A DNA stretch of 43,189 bases from Chryseobacterium polytrichastri. GTDB taxonomy: Bacteria; Bacteroidota; Bacteroidia; Flavobacteriales; Weeksellaceae. A program made the translations under genes and the position numbers. The DNA lies in assembly GCF_900142445.1 (NCBI RefSeq), contig NZ_FRAV01000041.1:1-43189 (forward strand). The letters are read 5' to 3'. Below are positions 15,799 through 23,223 of this stretch, in pieces (within the stretch, counting starts at the first letter, position 1; each line of letters opens with the position of its first letter). Under the pieces are notes generated by a model. The model saw only the letters and a program-made list of their open reading frames with translations. It made no database searches and was not told the origin of the DNA.

Positions 15799-16503
15799 AT
15801 GAAAAAAGCTTTCGTTCTTTTATTAACAAGCGGATTATTAGCCGCTCAAACATCTGATTTACTTTCCACAAATTGGTATATTTCTAAAATAGTAGTAAAC
15901 GGACAATCTACCAATAGCCCTGTTATGGATACATCCTTTTCAGCATCAACATTTAATACAGCAGGGACAAATGGATATGTTTTTACTTCAAGATATTACA
16001 ATTCATCACCAGTATCACTTGAGTTCATACCTAATAATAATGTTTTTATAAAAGCTGGGTCAGGCTGTACTTTATGGTATTATAACGGTGGAAACGCTAT
16101 TAATGTAAATCCTTATGATCAAAAAAATTGTGATTTTTACGTTAATACACCTTCCAATACTCAATATAATTATCAAATAACTAATAGCGGTTCTGGGAAG
16201 ACGTTAATCATTACAGATCCTTCAGGAAATCAAATTCATTATAATAGCTTTTTCTTGAATACACATGAAACAAATGAATCCAAAAAATTATTCAAAGCAT
16301 ACCCAAATCCCGCAAAAGAAAGCCTAACCATTGAAAATATTGATAAGAACCTTTCTATAAAAGTATATGATCTATCAGGAAAATTAATTCTTGAAACAAA
16401 AAGTAATGATCAAAAAGTAAAAATTGAAACAATCAGTTTACAGAAAGGGCAATATATTGTAGCTGTAGAAAATTATGCTCCCTATAAATTTACCAAAGAA
16501 TAA
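15799..16503 (+). CDS. T9SS type A sorting-domain protein, paralogue 2
   Basis: A 234-residue exported protein, paralogue of the one at 14909. Signal peptide MKKAFVLLLTSGLLAAQ, then the same N-terminal domain (TNWYISKIVVNGQSTNS), with the cysteines in the same positions (GSGCTLWYYNGGNA, QKNCDFYV), then a type A sorting domain (AYPNPAKESLTIEN to the end KFTKE). It is convergent with the methyltransferase gene at 16554; the terminator 16518-16549 fills the 50-bp gap. Function is unknown; a small surface or secreted protein is expected. Confidence 0.82.
   Translation: MKKAFVLLLTSGLLAAQTSDLLSTNWYISKIVVNGQSTNSPVMDTSFSASTFNTAGTNGYVFTSRYYNSSPVSLEFIPNNNVFIKAGSGCTLWYYNGGNAINVNPYDQKNCDFYVNTPSNTQYNYQITNSGSGKTLIITDPSGNQIHYNSFFLNTHETNESKKLFKAYPNPAKESLTIENIDKNLSIKVYDLSGKLILETKSNDQKVKIETISLQKGQYIVAVENYAPYKFTKE
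16330..16503 (+). repeat. Near-identical 3' segment shared with the paralogue, copy 2
   Basis: Counterpart of 15447-15619. The stop codon and first downstream base are also shared, after which the spacers diverge until the terminator. Confidence 0.75.
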
Positions 16504-16517
16504 ACTTCTCTATCAAC

Positions 16518-16549
16518 AAAAACGTCTTCAAAAATTTGAAGACGTTTTT
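16518..16549. terminator. Bidirectional terminator (AAAACGTCTTC type), copy 3
   Basis: A 15-bp perfect stem (16518-16532 against 16535-16549) with a 2-nt loop, A-rich on the left and T-rich on the right. It lies between two convergent genes and can serve both. Confidence 0.85.
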
Positions 16550-16553
16550 GTTT

Positions 16554-17318
16554 TTATTTATATACTACAGGCAAAATCTCATTTTGTCTTAACCCATATT
16601 TTTTAATTTCTTCTTCTGTAAATTGTCGAGAATAGAAATTAGGTTCTGTTTTAAAACCTGCTTTTCTCAAACGGTCAAAATAATCCATTCCATACCAACG
16701 GACGTGATCATATTGCCCAAAATGTTTTTGACGCTCTTTTGGATCTCTAATCGTGAAATCTTCATAGGTTTTCTCCAATGAATTTCTCATCGGAACCTGA
16801 AAGATCCCCCATCCGCCAGGCTTCATTACTCGATACAATTCACTGATAGCTTTTGCATCGTCTTCAATATGTTCCAACACATGATTGCAAAAGACAATAT
16901 CAAAACTTTCATCAGCAAAAGGCAAATCCAGAATATCTGCTTTTACATCTACAATTGGAGAGAATAAGTCGGCTGAAATATAATCCAGATTACTCATTTT
17001 TTTGAATTTCCTTAAAAATTCTTGCTCCGGAGCGATATGTAAAACTTTAGCATTTTTAATAAAAAAATCAGTTTCATTTTGAAGATACAGCCACATTTGG
17101 CGGTGTCTTTCCAAACTTAACGTTCCTGGAGAAAGAGCGTTTTCTCTCTGATTTCCATAGCCATAAGGAAGAAACTTTCGGTAAGATCTTCCGTCGATAG
17201 GATCATAGAAATTTTCTCCTTTAAAAAACTGATAAATAAGAGGTCTTGCCCAGATACTCATCTTAATAAGCATCGGACGCGGAATTTTATTTAATAAAAG
17301 CTTCGTTACTTTTTTCAT
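16554..17318 (-). CDS. SAM-dependent methyltransferase, class I
   Basis: A 254-residue protein with a class I methyltransferase fold. Motif I is degenerate (VLHIAPEQEFLRKFKK in place of a glycine-rich loop), as in a known subgroup of Methyltransf_11 proteins. The acidic residue after strand 2 is in DYISADLF, motif II is ILDLPFADESFDIVFCNHVLEHI, and motif III is ELYRVMKPGGWGIFQVPM. The N-terminal 60 residues are basic and aromatic and contain YGYGNQRENALSPGTLSLERHR, a stretch I have seen in proteins annotated for lipid or surface-glycan contexts, but the substrate is unknown. The start overlaps the map stop by one base (TAATG), so the two are translationally coupled. Confidence 0.85.
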   Translation of the reverse strand: MKKVTKLLLNKIPRPMLIKMSIWARPLIYQFFKGENFYDPIDGRSYRKFLPYGYGNQRENALSPGTLSLERHRQMWLYLQNETDFFIKNAKVLHIAPEQEFLRKFKKMSNLDYISADLFSPIVDVKADILDLPFADESFDIVFCNHVLEHIEDDAKAISELYRVMKPGGWGIFQVPMRNSLEKTYEDFTIRDPKERQKHFGQYDHVRWYGMDYFDRLRKAGFKTEPNFYSRQFTEEEIKKYGLRQNEILPVVYK

Positions 17319-18127
17319 TAAAAAACCATTTGGAAAGGCTCCTCTTCATTACTTACGATTCCTAAAGCTTCGTAAACATATTTGAAAGTAGAAAGCAATA
17401 CCGGCTTCCCATTGATTACCGCAACATCATGTTCGAAATGAGCAGAAGGCAAGTTATCTAAAGTAGTAACCGTCCATCCATCATTATGGAATTTTACTTT
17501 CTCTGTTCCAAGGTTGATCATAGGCTCAATAGCAATGGCTAAACCATCTTTGATCACCTTACCACTTCCTTGTTTTCCATAGTTAGGAACCTGAGGGTCT
17601 TCATGCATTTTTCTTCCTAATCCATGACCTACCAATTCTTTTACCACTCCATATCCTTCTTTTTCACAATGAGCCTGAATAGCGTGAGAAATATCACCGA
17701 TTCTTTTTCCTCTTACGCATTGCGCGATCCCTTTATACAAAGATTCTTTAGCAACTTTCAAAAGTTTTTTAACTTCCGGCTTTACTTCTCCGATTTCAAA
17801 AGTATAGGCATGGTCTCCAACGAAACCATTTAAAATAGCTCCACAATCCACAGAAAGTACGTCTCCTTCCTTCACAATATCATTGTTTGGAAAACCATGT
17901 ACTACCTGATCGTTTGGAGAGATACATAAAGAATTTGGAAAACCTCCATATCCTAAAAATGCAGGTTCAGCACCATGATCCTTAATAAAATCATGTGCTA
18001 ATTTATCTAAATATAAAGTAGTGATACCAGGTTTGATTTCTTTCGCCAACATTCCTAATGTTCTGGAAACCAACTGAGCACTTTCTTTCATAAGACGAAG
18101 CTCGTCTATTGTTTTTAATTGAATCAT
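17318..18127 (-). CDS. map: Type I methionine aminopeptidase
   Basis: This 269-residue metalloenzyme removes the N-terminal methionine from new proteins. All five metal ligands are present: Asp94 (SVDCG), Asp105 (GDHAYTF), His168 (GHGLGRKMHE), Glu201 (IEPM) and Glu232 (HFEHD); His77 (VVHGFP) is the substrate-binding histidine. There is no N-terminal zinc finger, as in bacterial enzymes. Slightly longer than E. coli MAP because of a C-terminal tail (YVYEALGIVSNEEEPFQMVF). It lies upstream of and overlaps the methyltransferase gene rather than joining the ribosomal operon, where map is found in some relatives. Confidence 0.95.
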   Translation of the reverse strand: MIQLKTIDELRLMKESAQLVSRTLGMLAKEIKPGITTLYLDKLAHDFIKDHGAEPAFLGYGGFPNSLCISPNDQVVHGFPNNDIVKEGDVLSVDCGAILNGFVGDHAYTFEIGEVKPEVKKLLKVAKESLYKGIAQCVRGKRIGDISHAIQAHCEKEGYGVVKELVGHGLGRKMHEDPQVPNYGKQGSGKVIKDGLAIAIEPMINLGTEKVKFHNDGWTVTTLDNLPSAHFEHDVAVINGKPVLLSTFKYVYEALGIVSNEEEPFQMVF

Positions 18128-18273
18128 TTTTAAATAGATGTTAGATATTAGATGCTAGAAATTAGACTTACAACTTAATGAATATTTAAGTTAATTGAAA
18201 CTTCCGACATCTATATTCTTATGATAAAATTAAAAGTAGTATTAAAAACTAACTTCTAATTTCTAAATTATTT

Positions 18274-18705
18274 CTACCAGAAAAGACCTTTTTTCTTTTC
18301 TTTTTTAAGCTTAGAATACGCTAAGACTTCTTTTCCTTCCACACGGAATTCTATTCTTTCATTAATGATATTATAGATCTCACCCCAACCTGGGAACCCA
18401 CCTAAATTTCTATCATCAATAAACCAATCGGCATCCAGCTTTCTTGATTGTGATTGAGGATCAAAAACTTCACCTTCAAAACTAGAATTTATTGCATAGA
18501 ATTCAATTCCATTGCTTCTGCAGAACTCTACAGCTTCATCCAGCGTTTTTCCGTGTCTGTATGTCCAAAGGATTAATCTGAATCCCTGGCCTTGTAATTT
18601 TTTTAGTGTTTCGAAAGCGAAAATTTTCGCCTTACCAATTGCTGGATATGCATCATCTACGATAGTTCCGTCAAAATCCACAGCAATTTTTTTATTGTTC
18701 ATCAT
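18274..18705 (-). CDS. Small HAD-type phosphatase, BT0820-like
   Basis: A 143-residue minimal HAD-fold protein. Motif I is AVDFDGTIVDD (nucleophile Asp9 or 10, acid two residues on), motif II is LILWTYRHG with the Thr, and the acidic motif IV is DWFIDDRNLGG. There is no cap domain, which is the hallmark of the BT0820 group of Bacteroidota, where I recall the structure of the Bacteroides protein. Substrate unknown. A second Met follows the first directly, so the start could also be 18702. The lysine-rich tail (KKEKKKGLFW) is unusual. It stands alone, with 146 bp to map. Confidence 0.8.
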   Translation of the reverse strand: MMNNKKIAVDFDGTIVDDAYPAIGKAKIFAFETLKKLQGQGFRLILWTYRHGKTLDEAVEFCRSNGIEFYAINSSFEGEVFDPQSQSRKLDADWFIDDRNLGGFPGWGEIYNIINERIEFRVEGKEVLAYSKLKKEKKKGLFW

Positions 18706-18744
18706 GCTCCCTTATGATTTAGAAGTGCAAAGATAAGAAATAAA

Positions 18745-18772
18745 AAGAGTGCCAAAAACATTGAGCACTCTT
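18745..18772 (-). terminator. Rho-independent terminator of the desaturase gene
   Basis: Stem AAGAGTGC/GCACTCTT (18745-18752 against 18765-18772) with a 12-nt loop, followed on the minus strand by T's. It lies 28 bp past the desaturase stop. Confidence 0.75.
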
Positions 18773-18799
18773 ACTTTATAATTTAATGATAATATGGAA

Positions 18800-19780
18800 C
18801 TAACTTTTTACCCAGCTAAACTGAAATTGCAGATCCGGAGTAGAAACTCTGTCTGTAATTTTCTGTAATCTTCCCGGTAATTTCATTAGATATTCCTGAG
18901 CTTTTTCTGCCTTTTCGTTAAGACCTTTTACGTGCTCAATCTTCCATTCATCCAATAAGTCTTTCATAATATTGATGTAATCCTGACCTGTATACACCAT
19001 ACATCTTTGTGCAGCATCCGAGAAATGCCCCCAAAGTTCACCTGCCTTCTGGCCAGATTGTCTCATCAAATGCGCGGGCATTACAATTTTCTTACGCATC
19101 ATATCTTCAAATGCTATGATCATTTCTGATGGATCCAGTTCAAGAATTTTTGCAACAAAATGTTTGTAAGCTTTAGCGTGTCTCGCTTCATCTGCAGCAA
19201 TTACACCACACATTTTAGCTAATTTCCCGTTTCCAGACTGCTTTGCCAATGTTCCTACTCTTCTGTGAGAAATATTGGTAGCTGTTTCCTGAAAGCTTGT
19301 ATAGATAAAGTTTCTGTAAGGATCCATACTTGTTCCTATATCAAAACCATCACTAATTAAATATTGCGTAGTGATCTCCACCTGTCTCATATTTACCCTA
19401 CCACATAGATAAAGATATTTATTTAGTAAATCTCCATGTCTGTTTTCTTCACCTGTCCAAGATCTGATCCAGTTTGCCCAACCTACTTTGTCTTCCTCCT
19501 GATTGATTCCTTCTACTCCCATTAACCAAGATTCATAAGATGGTAAAGCTTCCTCAGTAATACAATCTCCGATTAATGTAACGAAAAGATCATAAGGCAT
19601 CTCGCGAGCAAAAGTCTGAATTTCCTCTAAATCGTGTTTGAAATCTGCACTTGAAGGATCCGGAAGGTAATCTGATGGTTGCCAAATTTTTTCAATTGGA
19701 GTCAAAAATTTATCTAGAAAAGAACCTACTTCCTTTTCTAAAATTCCCATTACTTCTCTCCTTACAAGCTTCTGATACAT
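18800..19780 (-). CDS. Acyl-ACP desaturase
   Basis: A 326-residue soluble di-iron desaturase of the plant stearoyl-ACP type (FA_desaturase_2), which inserts a cis double bond into acyl-ACP using O2 and ferredoxin. The two iron-binding ExxH motifs are EENRH (111-115) and DEARH (197-201), with further acidic ligands likely in CITEEALP and SFQETATNISH. Length and helical nature agree with the family. In Bacteroidota these enzymes supply unsaturated membrane lipids, especially at low temperature; that is family knowledge. It is a single-gene transcript between gpmI and the HAD gene. Confidence 0.92.
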   Translation of the reverse strand: MYQKLVRREVMGILEKEVGSFLDKFLTPIEKIWQPSDYLPDPSSADFKHDLEEIQTFAREMPYDLFVTLIGDCITEEALPSYESWLMGVEGINQEEDKVGWANWIRSWTGEENRHGDLLNKYLYLCGRVNMRQVEITTQYLISDGFDIGTSMDPYRNFIYTSFQETATNISHRRVGTLAKQSGNGKLAKMCGVIAADEARHAKAYKHFVAKILELDPSEMIIAFEDMMRKKIVMPAHLMRQSGQKAGELWGHFSDAAQRCMVYTGQDYINIMKDLLDEWKIEHVKGLNEKAEKAQEYLMKLPGRLQKITDRVSTPDLQFQFSWVKS

Positions 19781-19804
19781 TTTTACTATTTAAATTTTAA
19801 TTTG

Positions 19805-19812
19805 CAAAGATA
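19805..19812 (-). promoter_or_regulatory. Candidate desaturase promoter, -7 box
   Basis: The minus strand reads TATCTTTG (TAnnTTTG), 25 bp before the start codon. No convincing -33 TTTG. Confidence 0.45.
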
Positions 19813-19874
19813 TGATTTATTTATTATTTGGCGCATAATACTATATGTGACTCATAACATCTGATAAAAATCAT

Positions 19875-19910
19875 AAAAAATACCGCTATATAAATATAAC
19901 GGTATTTTTT
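19875..19910 (-). terminator. Rho-independent terminator of gpmI
   Basis: Stem AAAAAATACCG/CGGTATTTTTT (19875-19885 against 19900-19910), the loop itself partly self-complementary. It lies 18 bp past the gpmI stop. Confidence 0.8.
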
Positions 19911-19927
19911 TAACTTTATTATTGATT

Positions 19928-21469
19928 TTAACTAATTAAAACATCTCCAGTCATGATTTCAGGGATCTCTACTCCCATAGCAGTAAGAATAGTTGGTGCC
20001 ACATCTCCTAGTTTTCCAGGTTTTAGGTTCCAGGTATGATCCTTATCCATCACGATGAATGGTACTAAATTCGTTGAATGTTGTGTATTTGGAGTTCCAT
20101 CCGGATTGATCATTACATCTGAATTTCCATGATCTGCCAAAATGAAAACAGCATATCCGTTTTCATAAGCTGCCGTTGCTACCTTCTCAATACATTTATC
20201 AACCGTTTCAGCAGCTTTTACTGCCGCTTCGAAAACTCCTGTATGCCCAACCATATCAGTATTGGCAAAATTTAAACAAATGAAATCCGCTGTTCCATTT
20301 TCAAGTTCAGGAACAATCGCATTCGTGATGTCGTACGCTGACATTTCTGGTTTTAGATCGTACGTAGGAACATCTTTCGGGCTTGGACAAAGCAATCTTC
20401 TTTCTCCAACAAACTCCTCTTCTCTACCCCCTGAAAAGAAGAACGTAACGTGAGGATATTTCTCTGTTTCTGCAATTCTAATCTGTGTCTTATGATTTCT
20501 TTCTAACACCTCTCCCATTGTATCTTGAAGAACATTCTCATCAAAAACAACATGTACATTTTGGTACGTTTTATCATAATTGGTCAATGTTACATAATAA
20601 AGATCCAGCTTATGCATAGAATAGTCGGGGAAGTCTTGCTGAGAAAGTACTTCTGTAATCTCACGGCCTCTGTCTGTACGGAAATTGAAAGAAATTACCA
20701 CATCATTATCTGTAATCTTTGCAACTGGAACCACATTTCCGGTTTCTGTAGTATGAACCATAATGATCGGCTTCAAGAACTCATCTGTAACACTGTTCTC
20801 ATAAGAAGCTTTAATTGAAGCTAAAGCATCTGTTGATTCTAGTCCAACACCATTAACCATTGCATCATAAGCCAATTTTACACGCTCCCATCTTTTATCT
20901 CTATCCATTGCGTAATATCTTCCCACGACGGTAGCAATTTTTCCGGTTGTAGCATCCATATGTTTCTGAAGTTCATCAATAAAACCAAATCCTGAATGCG
21001 GATCGCAGTCTCTACCATCAGTAAAAGCATGAACGAAAACATTATCATGCAATCCAAATTCTTGTGCTGCCGTTAAAAATCCTTTTAAGTGATTGATATG
21101 TGAATGTACTCCTCCATTAGAAACCAACCCGATAAAGTGTACTTTTTTATTTTCTCTTTTAGCATATTCAAACGCTTCCTGAATAACTTTCTCCTGACCT
21201 AATGTTCCATTTTCAACTGCCATATTCAGTTTAACCAGATTTTGGTAAACCACTCTTCCTGCTCCTAAATTCATGTGCCCTACTTCAGAATTCCCCATCT
21301 GCCCAAAAGGAAGACCAACTGCTAAACCACTCGCTTCAAGCGTTGTGTGCGGGAATTTTGTATAACAACTATCTATAAATGGTGTGTTTGCTTTATCTAA
21401 TGCTGAAACATCCGGATTCAGACCTAATCCCCATCCGTCAAGGATCGCTAATATTGCTTTTTTTGACAT
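19928..21469 (-). CDS. gpmI: 2,3-bisphosphoglycerate-independent phosphoglycerate mutase
   Basis: This 513-residue glycolytic enzyme interconverts 3- and 2-phosphoglycerate with two Mn2+ ions. The N-terminal metal site begins with Asp11 in ILDGWGL; the phosphorylated nucleophile is Ser61 in QMGNSEVGHMNLGAG. Substrate-binding VHAFTDGRDCDP and the C-terminal metal motifs NFANTDMVGHTG and LADHGNSD follow in the expected order. Full length for the family. It is transcribed alone, with a -7 box at 21491-21498 and a terminator at 19875-19910. Confidence 0.97.
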   Translation of the reverse strand: MSKKAILAILDGWGLGLNPDVSALDKANTPFIDSCYTKFPHTTLEASGLAVGLPFGQMGNSEVGHMNLGAGRVVYQNLVKLNMAVENGTLGQEKVIQEAFEYAKRENKKVHFIGLVSNGGVHSHINHLKGFLTAAQEFGLHDNVFVHAFTDGRDCDPHSGFGFIDELQKHMDATTGKIATVVGRYYAMDRDKRWERVKLAYDAMVNGVGLESTDALASIKASYENSVTDEFLKPIIMVHTTETGNVVPVAKITDNDVVISFNFRTDRGREITEVLSQQDFPDYSMHKLDLYYVTLTNYDKTYQNVHVVFDENVLQDTMGEVLERNHKTQIRIAETEKYPHVTFFFSGGREEEFVGERRLLCPSPKDVPTYDLKPEMSAYDITNAIVPELENGTADFICLNFANTDMVGHTGVFEAAVKAAETVDKCIEKVATAAYENGYAVFILADHGNSDVMINPDGTPNTQHSTNLVPFIVMDKDHTWNLKPGKLGDVAPTILTAMGVEIPEIMTGDVLIS

Positions 21470-21490
21470 TATTTTATAACTTTTATATTA

Positions 21491-21498
21491 CAAATTTA
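21491..21498 (-). promoter_or_regulatory. Candidate gpmI promoter, -7 box
   Basis: The minus strand reads TAAATTTG (TAnnTTTG), 22 bp before the start codon. Confidence 0.5.
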
Positions 21499-21629
21499 TC
21501 TATTTTAGAATGAATTTAAGAATTTGAAAGACTTAAATTTTTATTAAAAGATTTTGTTTATTCTCTTGCTAATGTTGCAGGTTAAGCAGATTTTTAAATT
21601 TAAAATATAATCTATGTGAAATATTTTAA

Positions 21630-21740
21630 ACACAAATTTCACAAATGTTTTACACAAATTTTCACGAATGCTAGGATTGAGTTTTATTTTCTCCCGCAGA
21701 TTACATAGATTTTCGCAGATGATTGCGTATATTTTTTAAT
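21630..21740. repeat. Interspersed repeat (CACAAATTTCAC / CCCGCAGATTACATAGATTTTCGCAGAT)
   Basis: Two short themes adjoin: a quasi-tandem ACACAAATTTCAC, ACACAAATTTTCAC, and a CGCAGATTACATAGATTT/TCGCAGATGATTGCG part. I recall both as common intergenic repeats of Chryseobacterium; their role is unknown. Confidence 0.5.
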
Positions 21741-21781
21741 TCAATCTTTTTATTTACCCGCTTTGGAATAAAAATAATTAT

Positions 21782-21789
21782 TAATTTTG
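21782..21789 (+). promoter_or_regulatory. Candidate promoter of the SUI1 gene, -7 box
   Basis: TAATTTTG (TAnnTTTG) ends only 4 bp before the start codon, with a TTTG at 21762-21765. If used, transcription would start at or next to the ATG, giving a leaderless mRNA. Confidence 0.45.
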
Positions 21790-21793
21790 CGTT

Positions 21794-22117
21794 ATGGATT
21801 TACGAGATCAATTGAAGAACCTTTTTCCGACTCACGAAGAGCAGGATTTTGAAATGCCTGAAGAGCAATTTAAGCAGAAAGAGCCTTTGGTATGTAAGTT
21901 TGAGAAAAAAGGAAGAAACGGAAAACCTGTAACAATTGTTGAAGGTTGGGAAGGAAGTGAAGAAGATTTAAAGAAAATCTCAAAAAAAATAAAAACCACA
22001 CTAGGAATAGGTGGTTCTGAAAAGGATGGAACGATTATCATTCAAGGAGATAATCGTGATAAAATAATGGATATCCTTAAAGAAATGGGATATAAAACTA
22101 AAAGAGTCGGCGGATAG
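21794..22117 (+). CDS. eIF1/SUI1-family translation initiation factor (YciH-like)
   Basis: A 107-residue cytoplasmic protein. The N-terminal 35 residues are acidic and probably flexible (FPTHEEQDFEMPEEQFKQ), and the SUI1 domain spans about 35-107: KKGRNGKPVTIVEGWEG, LKKISKKIKTTLGIGGSEKDG, then IIIQGDNRDKIMDILKEMGYK. Bacterial YciH resembles eukaryotic eIF1 and has been linked to start-site fidelity and stress-time repression of translation. Many Bacteroidota carry it. It is a single gene with an unusually short distance between promoter and start codon. Confidence 0.9.
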   Translation: MDLRDQLKNLFPTHEEQDFEMPEEQFKQKEPLVCKFEKKGRNGKPVTIVEGWEGSEEDLKKISKKIKTTLGIGGSEKDGTIIIQGDNRDKIMDILKEMGYKTKRVGG

Positions 22118-22152
22118 TTTTACATTTAAATAGAGAATTAAAAATACTTTAA

Positions 22153-22174
22153 ACTTTTGCTTTACAGCAAAAGT
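22153..22174 (+). terminator. Possible hairpin terminator of the SUI1 gene
   Basis: Stem ACTTTTGC/GCAAAAGT with a 6-nt loop lies 35 bp past the stop. No T run follows, so a protective or weak terminator hairpin is the most that can be said. Confidence 0.35.
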
Positions 22175-22265
22175 GACAAAAGATTTACACCTTAGTATTT
22201 AAGTTGATTTTAAATCCCAATAAGAGTTTTTGCATCTTTTGTGGTTACTATTTTTCAGATAATTT

Positions 22266-23165
22266 TTAGAAATAGATTTGTGCCTGAGGAAGTAAAGTCT
22301 TTAGCTCCTCAATTTTGTTTTTTGTCATTGGATTTCCTGTTAAGATCAATGTTTTAAGATTTTTCAAATGTTTAATTTCTGTTGGAAGGTCTTTTAAATT
22401 ATTGTTCGCTAAATTTATACTTACAACATTTTTCAAGCCTTTTATTTTAGAAGAGATTTCCTGAATATTATTATCACTTACGTTCAAAAATTCAAGATTT
22501 TTGGAATGAAATAAGTTCTCAGGAAGTTTGGCAATCGTATTTTGTTGTAATTCTAAATATTTAATGTCTTTTGGAAATTTTAGATTGCCTAAGTCGTTGA
22601 TCTGATTTTCTGAAAGATTTAGAAACTTTAAATTCTTAATTTGATGTAAATCATCAGCAATAAAACTAATTTGATTTCCTTGCAAATTGATTTCTTCCAA
22701 AGAAGGTATTTTCATTAAAGCTTCCGGAAAAACATTCAAATCATTGGCATCCAAATAAATTGTTTTTAAGCTTTGCAGTTTTGCAAGATTGGGATTAATA
22801 CTTGTCAGGCTATTCAAATTAATTGAAAGTGTCGTAAGCTTTATTAGTTCACCAATTTCATCGGGGATAAATCTAATGCTGTTTTCATTTACATTTAAAA
22901 TCTCCAGTTCTTTTAATGCAAATATTTCAGCATCCATTTTCTCTAGTTTATTTCCCATTAAATTTAGGAAAAATATAGACTTAAGATCTTTAATCTGAGG
23001 AGGAACATTAAATAGTCCTTTTTCTCTGAAGCTCATGCTATAAACAGTTTTTCTACTTTTTAACGCGTCATCAACATTGGTATATGTAGGATATTTCACA
23101 GGATCAATCTGGGCTTTTGCCTGATGAAGCGATATAATAGAAATAAGAAAGAAAAGTTTTTTCAT
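22266..23165 (-). CDS. Secreted leucine-rich repeat protein
   Basis: A 299-residue exported protein. Signal peptide MKKLFFLISIISLHQAKAQ, then about nine or ten leucine-rich repeats of 22-23 residues from about residue 60 to the end (pattern LxxLxxLxLxxNxLxxIPxxI, for instance LNVNENSIRFIPDEIGEL and INLANNNLKDLPTEIKHL). No lipoprotein cysteine, membrane segment or T9SS sorting domain, so it should stay in the periplasm or be released. LRRs serve protein-protein binding; the partner is unknown. It follows the first PhoX-like gene after a terminator and so is probably a separate transcript. Confidence 0.85.
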   Translation of the reverse strand: MKKLFFLISIISLHQAKAQIDPVKYPTYTNVDDALKSRKTVYSMSFREKGLFNVPPQIKDLKSIFFLNLMGNKLEKMDAEIFALKELEILNVNENSIRFIPDEIGELIKLTTLSINLNSLTSINPNLAKLQSLKTIYLDANDLNVFPEALMKIPSLEEINLQGNQISFIADDLHQIKNLKFLNLSENQINDLGNLKFPKDIKYLELQQNTIAKLPENLFHSKNLEFLNVSDNNIQEISSKIKGLKNVVSINLANNNLKDLPTEIKHLKNLKTLILTGNPMTKNKIEELKTLLPQAQIYF

Positions 23166-23182
23166 ATATAAAAAGATAAAAA

Positions 23183-23208
23183 GCCGCCGATAATAAATTA
23201 CCGACAGC
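23183..23208 (-). terminator. Rho-independent terminator of PhoX-like gene A
   Basis: Imperfect stem between GCCGCCGA and the CCGACAGC side, with an AT-rich loop. On the minus strand it is followed by T's. The same hairpin stands after the paralogue (25554-25579). Confidence 0.7.
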
Positions 23209-23223
23209 TAAAAATTATAATAA

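Larger units (their letters stand above)
21470..21793. other. Gene-free divergent spacer with flavobacterial repeats
   Basis: These 324 bases separate gpmI and the SUI1 gene. They hold the gpmI -7 box (21491-21498), the repeat region 21630-21740 and the SUI1 -7 box (21782-21789). Confidence 0.6.
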
